Shown here: positions 29,701 to 36,849 of the stretch, one piece after another
Position numbering within the stretch: position 1 is the first letter of the stretch
Layout: the number at the start of each line of letters is the position of its first letter
Assembly: GCF_000987765.1 (NCBI RefSeq)
Contig: NZ_LAHP01000004.1
Coordinates: 124,001 to 188,000, forward strand
From: Arsukibacterium sp. MJ3
GTDB taxonomy: Bacteria; Pseudomonadota; Gammaproteobacteria; Enterobacterales; Alteromonadaceae
DNA: 64,000 nucleotides
Direction: 5' to 3'
Notes under the pieces: generated by a model
What the model was told of the DNA's origin: nothing
Seen by the model: only the letters and a program-made list of their open reading frames with translations
Database searches by the model: none
Program-made: the position numbers and the translations under genes

Positions 29701-29873
29701 TTACCATCCGGGCTTACGGTGATATTCATCCAACTACCTTGCTGCACATTTATACCAACTGTTTCAAACTGGCCTTGTGGCGCACTCACATCCCAGGTTG
29801 GCGCGTTGTCTTCGGCGTGTAGCATAAAACTGGCAATAGTTAGCGCCAGTAAACAGGGTTTAAATACTGTCAT
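26703..29873 (-). CDS. Secreted TolB-like propeller / amidohydrolase fusion
   Basis: Exported protein of 1056 residues. A signal peptide ends near ASFMLHAED. Residues about 40-630 hold PD40/TolB-like propeller repeats (VSPDGKTLAF, FSPDGNTIAFTSDR, WSPDGQFIVA, LSPDGKTVVYR). Residues about 650-1040 form a metal-dependent amidohydrolase: GLFDAHAHG, a Lys in FSVKSYNQP, the His-containing GHTTIEHALP, NIGAHGQREG, and the C-terminal GSIEVGKLADLIVIDGNPL. It probably hydrolyses amide or peptide substrates in the periplasm. This composite occurs in several gammaproteobacteria; the substrate is not deducible. Confidence 0.9.
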   Translation of the reverse strand: MTVFKPCLLALTIASFMLHAEDNAPTWDVSAPQGQFETVGINVQQGSWMNITVSPDGKTLAFDLLGDIYTMPISGGKATALTNDIAWNMQPVFSPDGNTIAFTSDRAGGDNIWLMNADGTKPRAVTNETFRLLNSPAWSPDGQFIVARKHFTASRSLGAGEVWQYHVSGGNGVMLTERANDQKDLGEPAFSNDGKYIYFSQDDTPGKTFHYSKDSESGIYVIKRFERNTGKIEELIGGAGGAIRPTPSADGKYLAYIRRVDFQSTLFLYDLSSGEHIKLYDGLDRDMQETWAIHGVYPTLSWSPDNQALFFWAGGEIKRLTIANKAVTTVPFEVNTSKQIQTALRVTQDLDKTDVDVKMLRFVQISPDGKQAVFTALGHLYITDLSDPKPRRLTKQSTDFEFYPSFSRDGKELVFVSWNDQTQGAVNLLNLRNGRVTKLTSEPGKYIEPTLSPDGKTVVYRKIGAGSLLPRQWSLNTGLYQISHKGGNSKLIARNGRSPMFGASNDIVYAMDYAGSPSFISIDLQKLSQQTLYTAKFGTEFTLSPDGKYLAFADRFKVFVTPFMQRGQAIDISGNDKQLPVKQLSVRAGEHISWSGDSRNLYWSLGPELYHASINGLFDSASSDDFKVATGINLGFKTPADIPRGMVAFVGGQVLSMKGDEVIEDGVVIVENNKIIAVGRRADIAVPGNAKVFDISGKTIMPGLFDAHAHGSQGNQQITPQQNWQNYAGLTFGVTSIHDPSNDTREIFSASELQQSGQIVGPRIFSTGTILYGAEGAGYTSHIDSLDDAKFHLERLQKVGAFSVKSYNQPRRNQRQQVIQAARELGMMVVPEGGSLMQHNLTMIVDGHTTIEHALPAARVYDDIKQLWQASGTAYTPTLNVAYGGIWGENYWYDKTEVWKHPRLSQFVPMDVLAPRSMRRPTAPEHHYNHFEVVKTAKQLSDLGVVTNIGAHGQREGLGAHWEIWMFAQGGMSPLEALKTATINPAKTFGMDHQLGSIEVGKLADLIVIDGNPLADIRVSDKVVYTMVNGRLFDAASMNEIGLRERKRQPFEFEPK

Positions 29874-30004
29874 TAATAGGTTCCTGTGGCTTTTTTGATT
29901 ATGGTTAGCACTGTTGATTTTAACCAGATTGGCATAAACTGCCGGTAAAGTTAAGCCTTAGCGCTAGCTAATAGGATAAGAATACTGCAGGAGTCGATAG
30001 AATT

Positions 30005-30262
30005 ATGCTGGAATCACCGTGTATTGCCAGTTGTCGCTTAAACCGTGATAAATTGTGTGTTGGCTGTTTTCGACATATTACTGAAATTGTTGATTGGAAT
30101 AGACGATCTGATAGCGAAAATATGGCAATACTACAAAAAATTACGCAGCGTAAAGCCAATGCAGAATTAGCCGGCAGTGAGCTGGAAGCCACCACCGCCA
30201 TTACTCAGGCTGAGTGGCAGGCAGCTAAAGCGGCTGTGCGCATAAAGTATGAGAACGAATAG
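30005..30262 (+). CDS. DUF1289 protein
   Basis: Protein of 85 residues starting ESPCIASCRLNRDKLCVGCFRHITEIVDW, the four-cysteine DUF1289 pattern (C-x3-C ... C-x2-C), likely binding a metal. AGGAG lies about 11 nt before the ATG. It is followed 9 bp later by a Kef-type antiporter, probably in one transcript. Function unknown. Confidence 0.85.
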   Translation: MLESPCIASCRLNRDKLCVGCFRHITEIVDWNRRSDSENMAILQKITQRKANAELAGSELEATTAITQAEWQAAKAAVRIKYENE

Positions 30263-30271
30263 GAATAATAA

Positions 30272-31816
30272 ATGCTTGAAGCTGTTTGGATTGGGTTTGC
30301 GTTTTCTTTAGGCTTACTAGTGCGACTTATCGGTTTACCGCCATTAATTGGCTACTTATTGGCAGGTTTTGTTATTTCTGCTACAGCCAGCGAAATGAGC
30401 TTGCCGGCTGAAGGCCCCTCTATTATTCATCATGTGGCACATTTGGGTGTATTGCTGCTGTTATTTACCGTGGGGTTAAAATTAAATGTCCGAAGCTTAG
30501 CTAAGGCTGAGGTACTCGGTGGTGGTACCTTGCACTTTGGCTTATCGATATTGTTAACGCTACCCGCCGTTTTGTTTATCTTTGATGTTAGCTGGTATCA
30601 GGCGCTGATGCTGGCAATCGCTCTGGCATTTTCAAGTACAGTGCTGGCCGCCAAAGTGCTGGAAAGTAAACGCGAACTGCGGGCATTTCATGGTCGGGTT
30701 GCCATTGGTATTCTTATTATTCAGGATTTACTAGCACTGTTGGTGATGAGCCTGGCCAGTGGCAATGTCCCTTCAGCCTGGGCATTGCTGGTGTTCGCAT
30801 TACCGTTACTGCGGCCAGTACTGTATAAGATCTTAGATGTAAGTGGCCATGAAGATCTGTTAATTCTGTTTGGCTTGTTACTGGCATTAGTTATTGGCGG
30901 TAAGGGCTTTGAGTTAGTCGGGCTAAGTTCTGAGCTGGGAGCGCTGGTGTTTGGTGCTATGCTGGCTAAACATCCACGAGCCGGTGAATTATCTAAGTCG
31001 TTGTGGAGTATTAAAGAGTTTTTCTTGGTAGGGTTTTTTCTGCAAATTGGTATTGATGGTTTGCCTGATGCCAATGCCTGGTTATTTGCCGGGGTAATGA
31101 CCTTATTATTGCCGATAAAAGCACTGTTGTTTTTCCTGTTGCTGGTATGGTTTAAATTGCGTGCCCGTAGTGCTTTTTTAACCAGTCTGAGCCTAACAAA
31201 TTATAGTGAATTTGGCTTAATTGTTGCCAGTGTAGTATTGCCCGAATGGTTAGTACCCTTGGCGTTAACGGTGGCTATTTCGTTTGTCATATCGGCACCG
31301 TTAAACCGTTTAGCCCATCCATTGTATGACCGCTTGTGTAACCGGTTGTTAAAATTTGAACGTAATAGTCATCATCCGGACGAGCAACCAGTATCTTTAG
31401 GTGATGCTGAAGTCTTAATTATGGGCATGGGCCGAACTGGCACGTCAGCCTATAATTATTTAAAAGCCAGCCGTAATATTATTGCCATGGACTCCGATCC
31501 GGCTAAAGTAGCCGATCATCAACTTGCAGGCATTAATATTTTTTATGCAGATGCTGAAGATCAGGTGTTTTGGCAAGGACTGGATTTTGGCAAGGTAGAA
31601 GCCGTTATCCTGAGTATGAATGACGTAGAAGCGAAGGTAATTGCCGCCAAAAAATTACGAATAGCCGGTTTTAATGGCTTTATTGTCTCACATAGCATGC
31701 ATAATGATGAAGCACGTGACATTATTGCAGCTGGTGCCGATCAGACCTATCTTACTATGGCGGAAGCGGGAGTGGGTATTGCCGAGCACGTTAAGCAGCA
31801 ATGCTTTACTTCATAA
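30272..31816 (+). CDS. Monovalent cation:proton antiporter-2 (CPA2/Kef-type) family protein
   Basis: Membrane protein of 514 residues: about twelve hydrophobic segments (LIGLPPLIGYLLAGFVIS, ALAFSSTVLAAKVLE, LGALVFGAMLA) and a C-terminal Rossmann/RCK TrkA-N domain from about residue 385 (VLIMGMGRTGTSAYNYL). Such proteins export K+ or Na+ in exchange for protons, gated by nucleotides or glutathione adducts. AGGA precedes the ATG. Kef ancillary genes are absent, so it need not be KefB/KefC itself. Confidence 0.88.
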   Translation: MLEAVWIGFAFSLGLLVRLIGLPPLIGYLLAGFVISATASEMSLPAEGPSIIHHVAHLGVLLLLFTVGLKLNVRSLAKAEVLGGGTLHFGLSILLTLPAVLFIFDVSWYQALMLAIALAFSSTVLAAKVLESKRELRAFHGRVAIGILIIQDLLALLVMSLASGNVPSAWALLVFALPLLRPVLYKILDVSGHEDLLILFGLLLALVIGGKGFELVGLSSELGALVFGAMLAKHPRAGELSKSLWSIKEFFLVGFFLQIGIDGLPDANAWLFAGVMTLLLPIKALLFFLLLVWFKLRARSAFLTSLSLTNYSEFGLIVASVVLPEWLVPLALTVAISFVISAPLNRLAHPLYDRLCNRLLKFERNSHHPDEQPVSLGDAEVLIMGMGRTGTSAYNYLKASRNIIAMDSDPAKVADHQLAGINIFYADAEDQVFWQGLDFGKVEAVILSMNDVEAKVIAAKKLRIAGFNGFIVSHSMHNDEARDIIAAGADQTYLTMAEAGVGIAEHVKQQCFTS

Positions 31817-31855
31817 GCTTGAGACTGCAAAAAGGCATTAGCTACAATAAATAAA

Positions 31856-31876
31856 GCGCCAATCTGGCGCCTTATT
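31856..31876. terminator. Bidirectional intrinsic terminator
   Basis: GCGCCA (31856-31861), loop ATC, TGGCGC (31865-31870). T-rich DNA follows on both strands (TTATTTTG; TTTATTTATT on the minus), serving the antiporter gene and the convergent DUF3718 gene. Confidence 0.8.
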
Positions 31877-31908
31877 TTGTAAATTATTTATTTACCGTAG
31901 TGAGTAAC

Positions 31909-32280
31909 TTAGCTTGCGCTACGCTCTTTAATGGCATTAATTACCGGTGATGCGGCAAAGCCGTTGCTTTGCGCCCACTCAGCGTCGCCAGAAGCTGCAA
32001 CCACACTGCCGGGTAACTGCTTGATCATAAACTCAGCAGTTTCATTGGCATTGTGTTTAATAGCATGACGCACTAATGGCAAGCCATCGCAAACTACACC
32101 ACTATATACTGACGACAAACGAATACGGTTGTCGCTTAGTACTTTACGCAGGTTATTGCGGCTGTCAGCAGCTACATATGAGCAAATAGACGCGGCTAAT
32201 TGCTCGTCGGCGGCAACGGGAGAACTTACAAAGGAGGTTGTCAGGATAACAGCGGCTAAAGCGATAAAGTGGGTTTTCAT
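31909..32280 (-). CDS. Exported DUF3718 protein under a c-di-GMP riboswitch
   Basis: Small exported protein of 123 residues. The signal peptide ends near SSPVAADE. The remainder matches DUF3718: ICSYVAADSRNNLRKVLSDNRIRLSSVY, VCDGLPLVRHAIKHNANETAEFM. Two cysteines may form a disulfide. The ATG at 32280 (GGAG 7 nt upstream) is preferred to the TTG at 32286. A GEMM-I aptamer lies about 115 nt upstream on the same strand, so expression should follow cyclic di-GMP, the motile-to-sessile switch. Function is otherwise unknown. Confidence 0.82.
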   Translation of the reverse strand: MKTHFIALAAVILTTSFVSSPVAADEQLAASICSYVAADSRNNLRKVLSDNRIRLSSVYSGVVCDGLPLVRHAIKHNANETAEFMIKQLPGSVVAASGDAEWAQSNGFAASPVINAIKERSAS

Positions 32281-32378
32281 ATTCAAGCTCCGTATTAAGT
32301 CAGTTGACGTTCATTGTTAGCAATGCAGTTGCTGTTCACGAAAGGCCAAGCGTTTAACTCTGGACGAAACAGAATAAA

Positions 32379-32395
32379 CATCGCTATGTGCGATG
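32379..32395 (-). terminator. Expression-platform hairpin of the GEMM-I riboswitch
   Basis: On the - strand CATCGC, loop ACATA, GCGATG, then TTTATTCTGTTT. It starts at the 3' edge of the aptamer P1 strand, so ligand binding could favour or prevent it. This suggests transcriptional control. Confidence 0.55.
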
Positions 32396-32470
32396 GCAGC
32401 CCAGCTATCGTAGGGTTTCCCCGTTAGACCTGAAGCTTTGCGTGATCATCTTTTCAGATGTCTTGCCTTT
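32395..32470 (-). ncRNA. GEMM-I cyclic di-GMP riboswitch aptamer
   Basis: Read on the - strand the stretch shows the GEMM-I order: AAAGGCAAGA, then a P1b-like hairpin CATC-TGAAAA-GATG with a GAAA-type loop, then the invariant ACGCAAAGC (32443-32435), CAGGTCTAA (32432-32424), a second hairpin CGGGGAAACCCTACG with a possible tetraloop receptor, and the closing GCTGGGCTGCC that pairs with GGC near the start. These blocks and their spacing match the Vibrio Vc2 aptamer. The next gene downstream encodes the DUF3718 protein. A promoter-like TTGCAT-N16-TTAAGA lies just upstream. Confidence 0.87.
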
Positions 32471-32565
32471 CGAATCAGCGCATCTTAAGGAATGGCTAAA
32501 TATTATGCAAGCACTAAATGTTTCAGAACAATAATAACCGTATTGAATACGCCAGAGCGCAGTGC

Positions 32566-33198
32566 TTACGCGATTAATTGATCAGTTTGTTGCAGTAAAC
32601 TTATTTCAATACAGATTTTCAGGGCGTTAATTTGAGTGTCCAACGCCATGCTGGCAACGTCAATTTTACCTATTACCTGCAGTGGCAAATAAGGTAAGTT
32701 AATAAAGCCGCCTTTAATACTGGCATAGTGGTTTTTTATTAAATGCATTAAACCGTAAAAGCTGTGGTTACCGACATCACAACCCGCAGATAATGATAGC
32801 TGGGCTGGGATATGCTGTAAATGTAGCGCGGCTAATATGGCATTGATGGGCAAATTACTAAAATAGGCAGCCGGACCGTGAGATGCGGTAAGGCTGTCGC
32901 GTGGTTGCTGGCCACAGCTATCGGCAGTGCCGGCGTTGATATAATTACTGGCTATTTTTTCCAGCTTTAGCCCGCTGCAAGCTGCCTGGCCCAGCATAAT
33001 CACCAGCACCGGTTTTAGTTGGGTAATCGCTTTTTCCAGCGCCAGTAAACTTTGTTTAAAGACACAGGGTAATTGCAGCGCGGTTATTGTTACTTCGCCA
33101 TCACACTGCCAGCCGTTAAGTGCATTAGCCACCTGCCACGAGGTGTTCAGTGTTTCGCCGGCCAAGGGAGCAAACCCGGTGATCAGTACATTAACCAT
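32566..33198 (-). CDS. Pyroglutamyl-peptidase I-like protein lacking catalytic Cys and His
   Basis: Protein of 210 residues with the peptidase C15 fold: VNVLITGFAPLAGETLNTSW at the start, LVIMLGQAACSGLKLEKIASN, and GGFINLPYLPLQ near the end. In active Pcp the motif AGTYVCNHVFY carries the nucleophile; here it reads AGCDVGNHSFY, so the Cys position is Gly. The family's FIHVPYLP carries the catalytic His; here it is FINLPYLP. The Glu (LEKIA) remains. The ATG at 33198 is preferred over an upstream frame start. It follows glpK by 64 bp on the same strand. It is probably a non-peptidase homologue with unknown role. Confidence 0.82.
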   Translation of the reverse strand: MVNVLITGFAPLAGETLNTSWQVANALNGWQCDGEVTITALQLPCVFKQSLLALEKAITQLKPVLVIMLGQAACSGLKLEKIASNYINAGTADSCGQQPRDSLTASHGPAAYFSNLPINAILAALHLQHIPAQLSLSAGCDVGNHSFYGLMHLIKNHYASIKGGFINLPYLPLQVIGKIDVASMALDTQINALKICIEISLLQQTDQLIA

Positions 33199-33262
33199 AT
33201 TGTGGTCCTGTAACGTGGATAGTCGCAAAACTCTGCAGACATTGTTGCTTGGATAGTCACTA

Positions 33263-34750
33263 CTATAACTGCTGCGTTAATACGGCGGCAACTGTTGTTT
33301 GCCAGCGTTGATATAAGCGGGTTTGTTCGGTTAACGTTATGGCCGGGCTAAACTGCCAGTCTGCTTGCCAAATGTTACTTATATCGGCAATGCCGGTGTA
33401 ATCGCCCAGGCTTAACGCGGCTAAAAATGCCACACCAAAGGCGGTGGCGTCAGTGGTATTGCAGCGCTGCACGGGTTGTTGGCATAGGTCAGCCAGTGCT
33501 TGCAAAAACCAGCGATTGCTGGTCATGCCGCCATCTACCCTTAATTGTGCAACGCTAATACCGTCCAGGCGCATGGCGTTAAGTAAATCAGCAGTTTGAT
33601 AGGCTACGCTACAAAGTGCGGCGGTAGCCAGTTGCACTTTACCGGTATTGCGGGTCATACCAAATAACGCTGCTTTTGCCTCTGGTTGCCAATAAGGCGC
33701 CCCCAGCCCGGTAAAAGCCGGTATAAGCAATTCTGTTTGTTGGTAACTGCTTTGGCTGGCCAGAGCTTCACTATCACTGGCCTGGTTAATAATGCCCAGT
33801 TTATCGCGCAACCACTGCACGGTAGCGCCGGCCATAAAAATACTGCCTTCCAGCGCATAGGTAGCCTTGCCTTGCAGTTGCCAGGCTAAGGTAGTTAATA
33901 ACTGGTTGTTACTTTGAATAATGCTGTTGCCAGTATTGACCATGGCGAAGCAACCGGTGCCATAGGTGCTTTTTAACATGCCGGGGGTAACACACGCCTG
34001 CCCCAGCAGCGCAGCCTGTTGATCGCCCAGTATCGCCATAACCGGAATGGCCGCGCCCAGCACAGCCACTGAACTAAAGCCAAATAATCCGGCGCTGTCC
34101 TTCACTTCAGGCAGCAAGCTTGCCGGTATGTTAAACAATTGCAGCAGTTCATTATCCCAGCTTTGGCTGTGTAAATTATACAGCGCGGTGCGACTGGCAT
34201 TACTGGCATCGGTAGCATGCACTTTGCCCGAGGTAAGTTGCCATAAAATAAAGCTATCAATAGTGCCAAAGCGAAGCTTGCCCGCTGCTGCGCGGGCTCG
34301 TGCCTCTGGAATGTTATCCAGTAACCAGGCAATTTTGCTGGCGGAAAAATAAGGGTCAGCCCGTAAACCAGTTTTTTGACTAATTATGCTCTGTGTGCCA
34401 CGTTGTTGCAGTTCACGGCAATAGGCTGCCGTGCGCCGGTCTTGCCAGACTATGGCGTTGGCAATTGGCTCACCGCTGTCTTTATCCCAAAGCACGGTTG
34501 TTTCACGTTGGTTACTAATAGCAATAGCAGCGATATCAAAGAGCGTGACGTTAGCTTTTTCCAGTACATTCTTTATACAACTGATGACACTTTGCCATAT
34601 TTGCACGGGGTCTTGTTCAACCCAGCCAGCTTGCGGGTAGCTTAAAGTAAGCTCTTGCTGGCTTATGGCTAAGGCCTGTAGCTGTCGGTTAAAAATAATT
34701 GCCCGGCTAGAAGTAGTGCCTTGATCAATAGCGAGAATAAATTTGGTCAT
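33263..34750 (-). CDS. glpK: Glycerol kinase
   Basis: FGGY-family kinase of 495 residues that phosphorylates glycerol to sn-glycerol 3-phosphate. Typical signatures are DQGTTSSRAIIF at the N-terminus, QDRRT, KKxGLRxDPYFSASK-like KTGLRADPYFSASKIAWLL, DASNASRTALYN, and LRVDGGMTSNRWFLQ-LADLCQQPV in the C-terminal domain. No glpF or glpD is adjacent. The pyroglutamyl-peptidase-like gene follows on the same strand. Confidence 0.96.
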   Translation of the reverse strand: MTKFILAIDQGTTSSRAIIFNRQLQALAISQQELTLSYPQAGWVEQDPVQIWQSVISCIKNVLEKANVTLFDIAAIAISNQRETTVLWDKDSGEPIANAIVWQDRRTAAYCRELQQRGTQSIISQKTGLRADPYFSASKIAWLLDNIPEARARAAAGKLRFGTIDSFILWQLTSGKVHATDASNASRTALYNLHSQSWDNELLQLFNIPASLLPEVKDSAGLFGFSSVAVLGAAIPVMAILGDQQAALLGQACVTPGMLKSTYGTGCFAMVNTGNSIIQSNNQLLTTLAWQLQGKATYALEGSIFMAGATVQWLRDKLGIINQASDSEALASQSSYQQTELLIPAFTGLGAPYWQPEAKAALFGMTRNTGKVQLATAALCSVAYQTADLLNAMRLDGISVAQLRVDGGMTSNRWFLQALADLCQQPVQRCNTTDATAFGVAFLAALSLGDYTGIADISNIWQADWQFSPAITLTEQTRLYQRWQTTVAAVLTQQL

Positions 34751-34812
34751 GGTATCGACTAAAAGTAAGGTATGCTTAACGTCAGAGTAGCAGCAAACAA
34801 TAAGGCGGCACC

Positions 34813-35166
34813 ATGATTACCTTTAAAAGCAAAGTAAGCGGTGATATTAATTACCATACTAAGGTTGGTTTAGCATTGCTTACCATGATGGGACGGGACC
34901 ACAAGGTGCCAAGTGCAATGTATGCCAATGACATACCTGCAGCGTTAAGCCGATTACAGCTTGAACTGGCTAAAGCAGCTGAAGCAGCAGCCGAAGATGC
35001 CACGGCGGCGGCCGAACAACAGGAAAAAGCGTCGCAGGCAGAAAGCCAGCGGAGCAATAACGAGGAAGAAAAAACAGATCCGATAAGTTTAACCGTGCGC
35101 GCCGAGCCGCTGCTAAAACTATTGCAACAAGCGCAGCAGGCTAATGTTGGACTGATGTGGGAATAA
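34813..35166 (+). CDS. DUF1840 protein
   Basis: Small cytoplasmic protein of 117 residues. It begins MITFKSKVSGDINYHTKVGLALLTMMGR, then PSAMYANDIPAALSRLQLEL, typical of DUF1840, followed by an alanine/glutamate-rich linker and LTVRAEPLLKLLQQAQQANVGLMWE. It is divergent from glpK. Function unknown. Confidence 0.82.
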   Translation: MITFKSKVSGDINYHTKVGLALLTMMGRDHKVPSAMYANDIPAALSRLQLELAKAAEAAAEDATAAAEQQEKASQAESQRSNNEEEKTDPISLTVRAEPLLKLLQQAQQANVGLMWE

Positions 35167-35183
35167 TAAAGCCACGTTCATAA

Positions 35184-35513
35184 TTAACTTGGGTGCGGGA
35201 CGACTTTACATTGCAATAATTGCTTTTTAAAGTCGTTTATTTGCTGCTGAGTGTCTGCTGAAACAGCACCTGCGGCAAGCATCGTTTCAAAAATAGCAAA
35301 TTGCTGGTCAATTTGGTCCAGTTCACATTTACATTCTGCTTTAATAGCCCCTGGGCTATAGCCTTTGCTGTTCAGCACTTCAACACAACGCTCTAGATAA
35401 CCATCAAGCAGCTGCTGTTTGACGTCGGTAGTTGAGGCAACTGCTGTTGGACAGTACCAGATGGTAAAAAGAATAGCCGCCATAATAGCGCGCGGTGTGA
35501 AAAATGTTTTCAT
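35184..35513 (-). CDS. Exported hypothetical protein with four cysteines
   Basis: Protein of 109 residues with a signal peptide (FTPRAIMAAILFTIWYCPTAVAS) and a mature helical part DVKQQLLDGYLERCVEVLNSKGYSPGAIKAECKCELDQIDQQF split around residues 30-70. It contains Cys at ERC, AECKC and LQC, suggesting disulfides. The ATG at 35513 is chosen because it opens the signal peptide; no clear Shine-Dalgarno supports either start. The stop is 17 bp from the convergent DUF1840 gene. No family was recognised. Confidence 0.6.
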   Translation of the reverse strand: MKTFFTPRAIMAAILFTIWYCPTAVASTTDVKQQLLDGYLERCVEVLNSKGYSPGAIKAECKCELDQIDQQFAIFETMLAAGAVSADTQQQINDFKKQLLQCKVVPHPS

Positions 35514-35581
35514 CGGCGTGTCAGATACCATTTAACTGTGATTATAGTGTAGATAGTAGCTGATTAGTCGTAATAAATCAG

Positions 35582-36586
35582 CTATAGACCAGCTTGTTGC
35601 AGTAAATTGGCAATATGTTGTAGCGCAGAGAGCCCTTGAATATCTGTGGTTTGCAGTGGCACTTTGTAGCGGGGCAGGTGGCCAAAATCCTGCTTTATTT
35701 GCGCCAAATGAATTTTTTCCTGGCTGCGCCGTGCTACCAAAAACTGGCCGTCAGCGCTATCGGGTAAAATACGGTTCACCACTAAGCCGGCTAGTGGCAG
35801 TTTTTCTTGCAGTAAGCTTTGCACTGCCCGACCCGTTTCCAGGATAGGCAGTTTTTCTGGTGTTAACACAAACAACAGCGCTGTTTGGCTAGCGTCCGTT
35901 AATATTTCTCGGGTGCGCTGCAGTAAACGCTGACGGGCCAGTAAGGTGTCAGTAATGGCTTTATTGCGCTCGTCCATACCTGCAGTAGCATGCTCGCTTG
36001 GGTCGGCTAAAGGGTTGCTAACATCACGGCCGCCTTTAGGGGTTAAATGGCTTAGCACTTCGCCGAGCTTTTCTGAGCGTTTATTGGCATTCAGTAAGCC
36101 CTGAGTCCAGGCGGCCATGGCTTCTGGCAGACTGAGTAAACGTAAGGTATGGCCGGTAGGCGCGGTGTCGAAAATCACTAAATCATAGTCTCTTAAACCC
36201 AGCTCAATAACATTGGCCATCCGCTCCAGCATGGCGGCTTCCTGTGCACCCGGTGAATGGCGGGTTAAGCGCATTTGCCGTTCAATTTCATTGTACATTT
36301 CGGGTCGGGTAAAGCGTTTTAGTTGGGCGCTAACGTTGGCCAAATGCTCAGCAATTTGACGGTCTGGATCAAGCTCTAACCCGTCCAGGTTAGGGGCTAA
36401 ACGGGTAATTTTATCGCCGATGGCACGATTAAAGGCATCACTTAGGCTGTGCGCCGGATCGGTTGAGACCAGTAATACACTTTTGCCACGATGGGTGGCC
36501 AGCAAAGCTAACGCCGAGCTGATCGTGGTTTTCCCGACACCGCCCTTACCACCGATCAGCAACAACCGTTTTTCGGTTAACAACAT
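35582..36586 (-). CDS. ArsA/Get3-family ATPase
   Basis: Soluble P-loop ATPase of 334 residues with a deviant Walker A KGGVGKTTISSALAL, DPAHSLSDAF (switch I), FDTAPTGHTLRLL (switch II) and NRILPDS. It is a single-domain ArsA, without arsenic genes nearby. It overlaps by 10 bp the CC-star gene, which in turn overlaps cstA, so all three form one operon. Its client is probably within that operon, for example chaperoning or energising the membrane transporter; that is inference. Confidence 0.88.
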   Translation of the reverse strand: MLLTEKRLLLIGGKGGVGKTTISSALALLATHRGKSVLLVSTDPAHSLSDAFNRAIGDKITRLAPNLDGLELDPDRQIAEHLANVSAQLKRFTRPEMYNEIERQMRLTRHSPGAQEAAMLERMANVIELGLRDYDLVIFDTAPTGHTLRLLSLPEAMAAWTQGLLNANKRSEKLGEVLSHLTPKGGRDVSNPLADPSEHATAGMDERNKAITDTLLARQRLLQRTREILTDASQTALLFVLTPEKLPILETGRAVQSLLQEKLPLAGLVVNRILPDSADGQFLVARRSQEKIHLAQIKQDFGHLPRYKVPLQTTDIQGLSALQHIANLLQQAGL

Positions 36587-36849
36587 TTAATATTATCCAA
36601 CGGGGAGTGGGGCATACCAATGCGGGTATGCCAGTCATGAAAACGCTCCATTAACAGCGGTTGTAACTCCAGGGTGTAATAACTGGCTGGGTTTGGCACA
36701 CCCATCATTTCAGAAAAAATCAGTAGCATAAACAGGTCATCCTCTTCACGCTTAGCACGCGCTATAGCACTGCGATAAGGTGCGTTGTAAGCCTCTTCGG
36801 CATAAAAACTGGCTTGGCGAAACCAGGCCTTGATGCTATCAAACTTCAT
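36577..36849 (-). CDS. cory-CC-star family protein
   Basis: Protein of 90 residues rich in aromatic and charged residues (WFRQASFYAEEAYNAPYRSAI, REEDDLFMLLIFSEMMGVPNP, SYYTLELQPLLMERFHDWH) that ends in Cys-Cys directly before the stop. This matches the recalled cory-CC-star family, known for the terminal CC and for lying next to ArsA-type ATPase genes. It overlaps cstA by 4 nt and arsA by 10 bp. The terminal cysteines may bind metal, take lipid or form mixed disulfides; no function is established. Confidence 0.75.
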   Translation of the reverse strand: MKFDSIKAWFRQASFYAEEAYNAPYRSAIARAKREEDDLFMLLIFSEMMGVPNPASYYTLELQPLLMERFHDWHTRIGMPHSPLDNIKCC

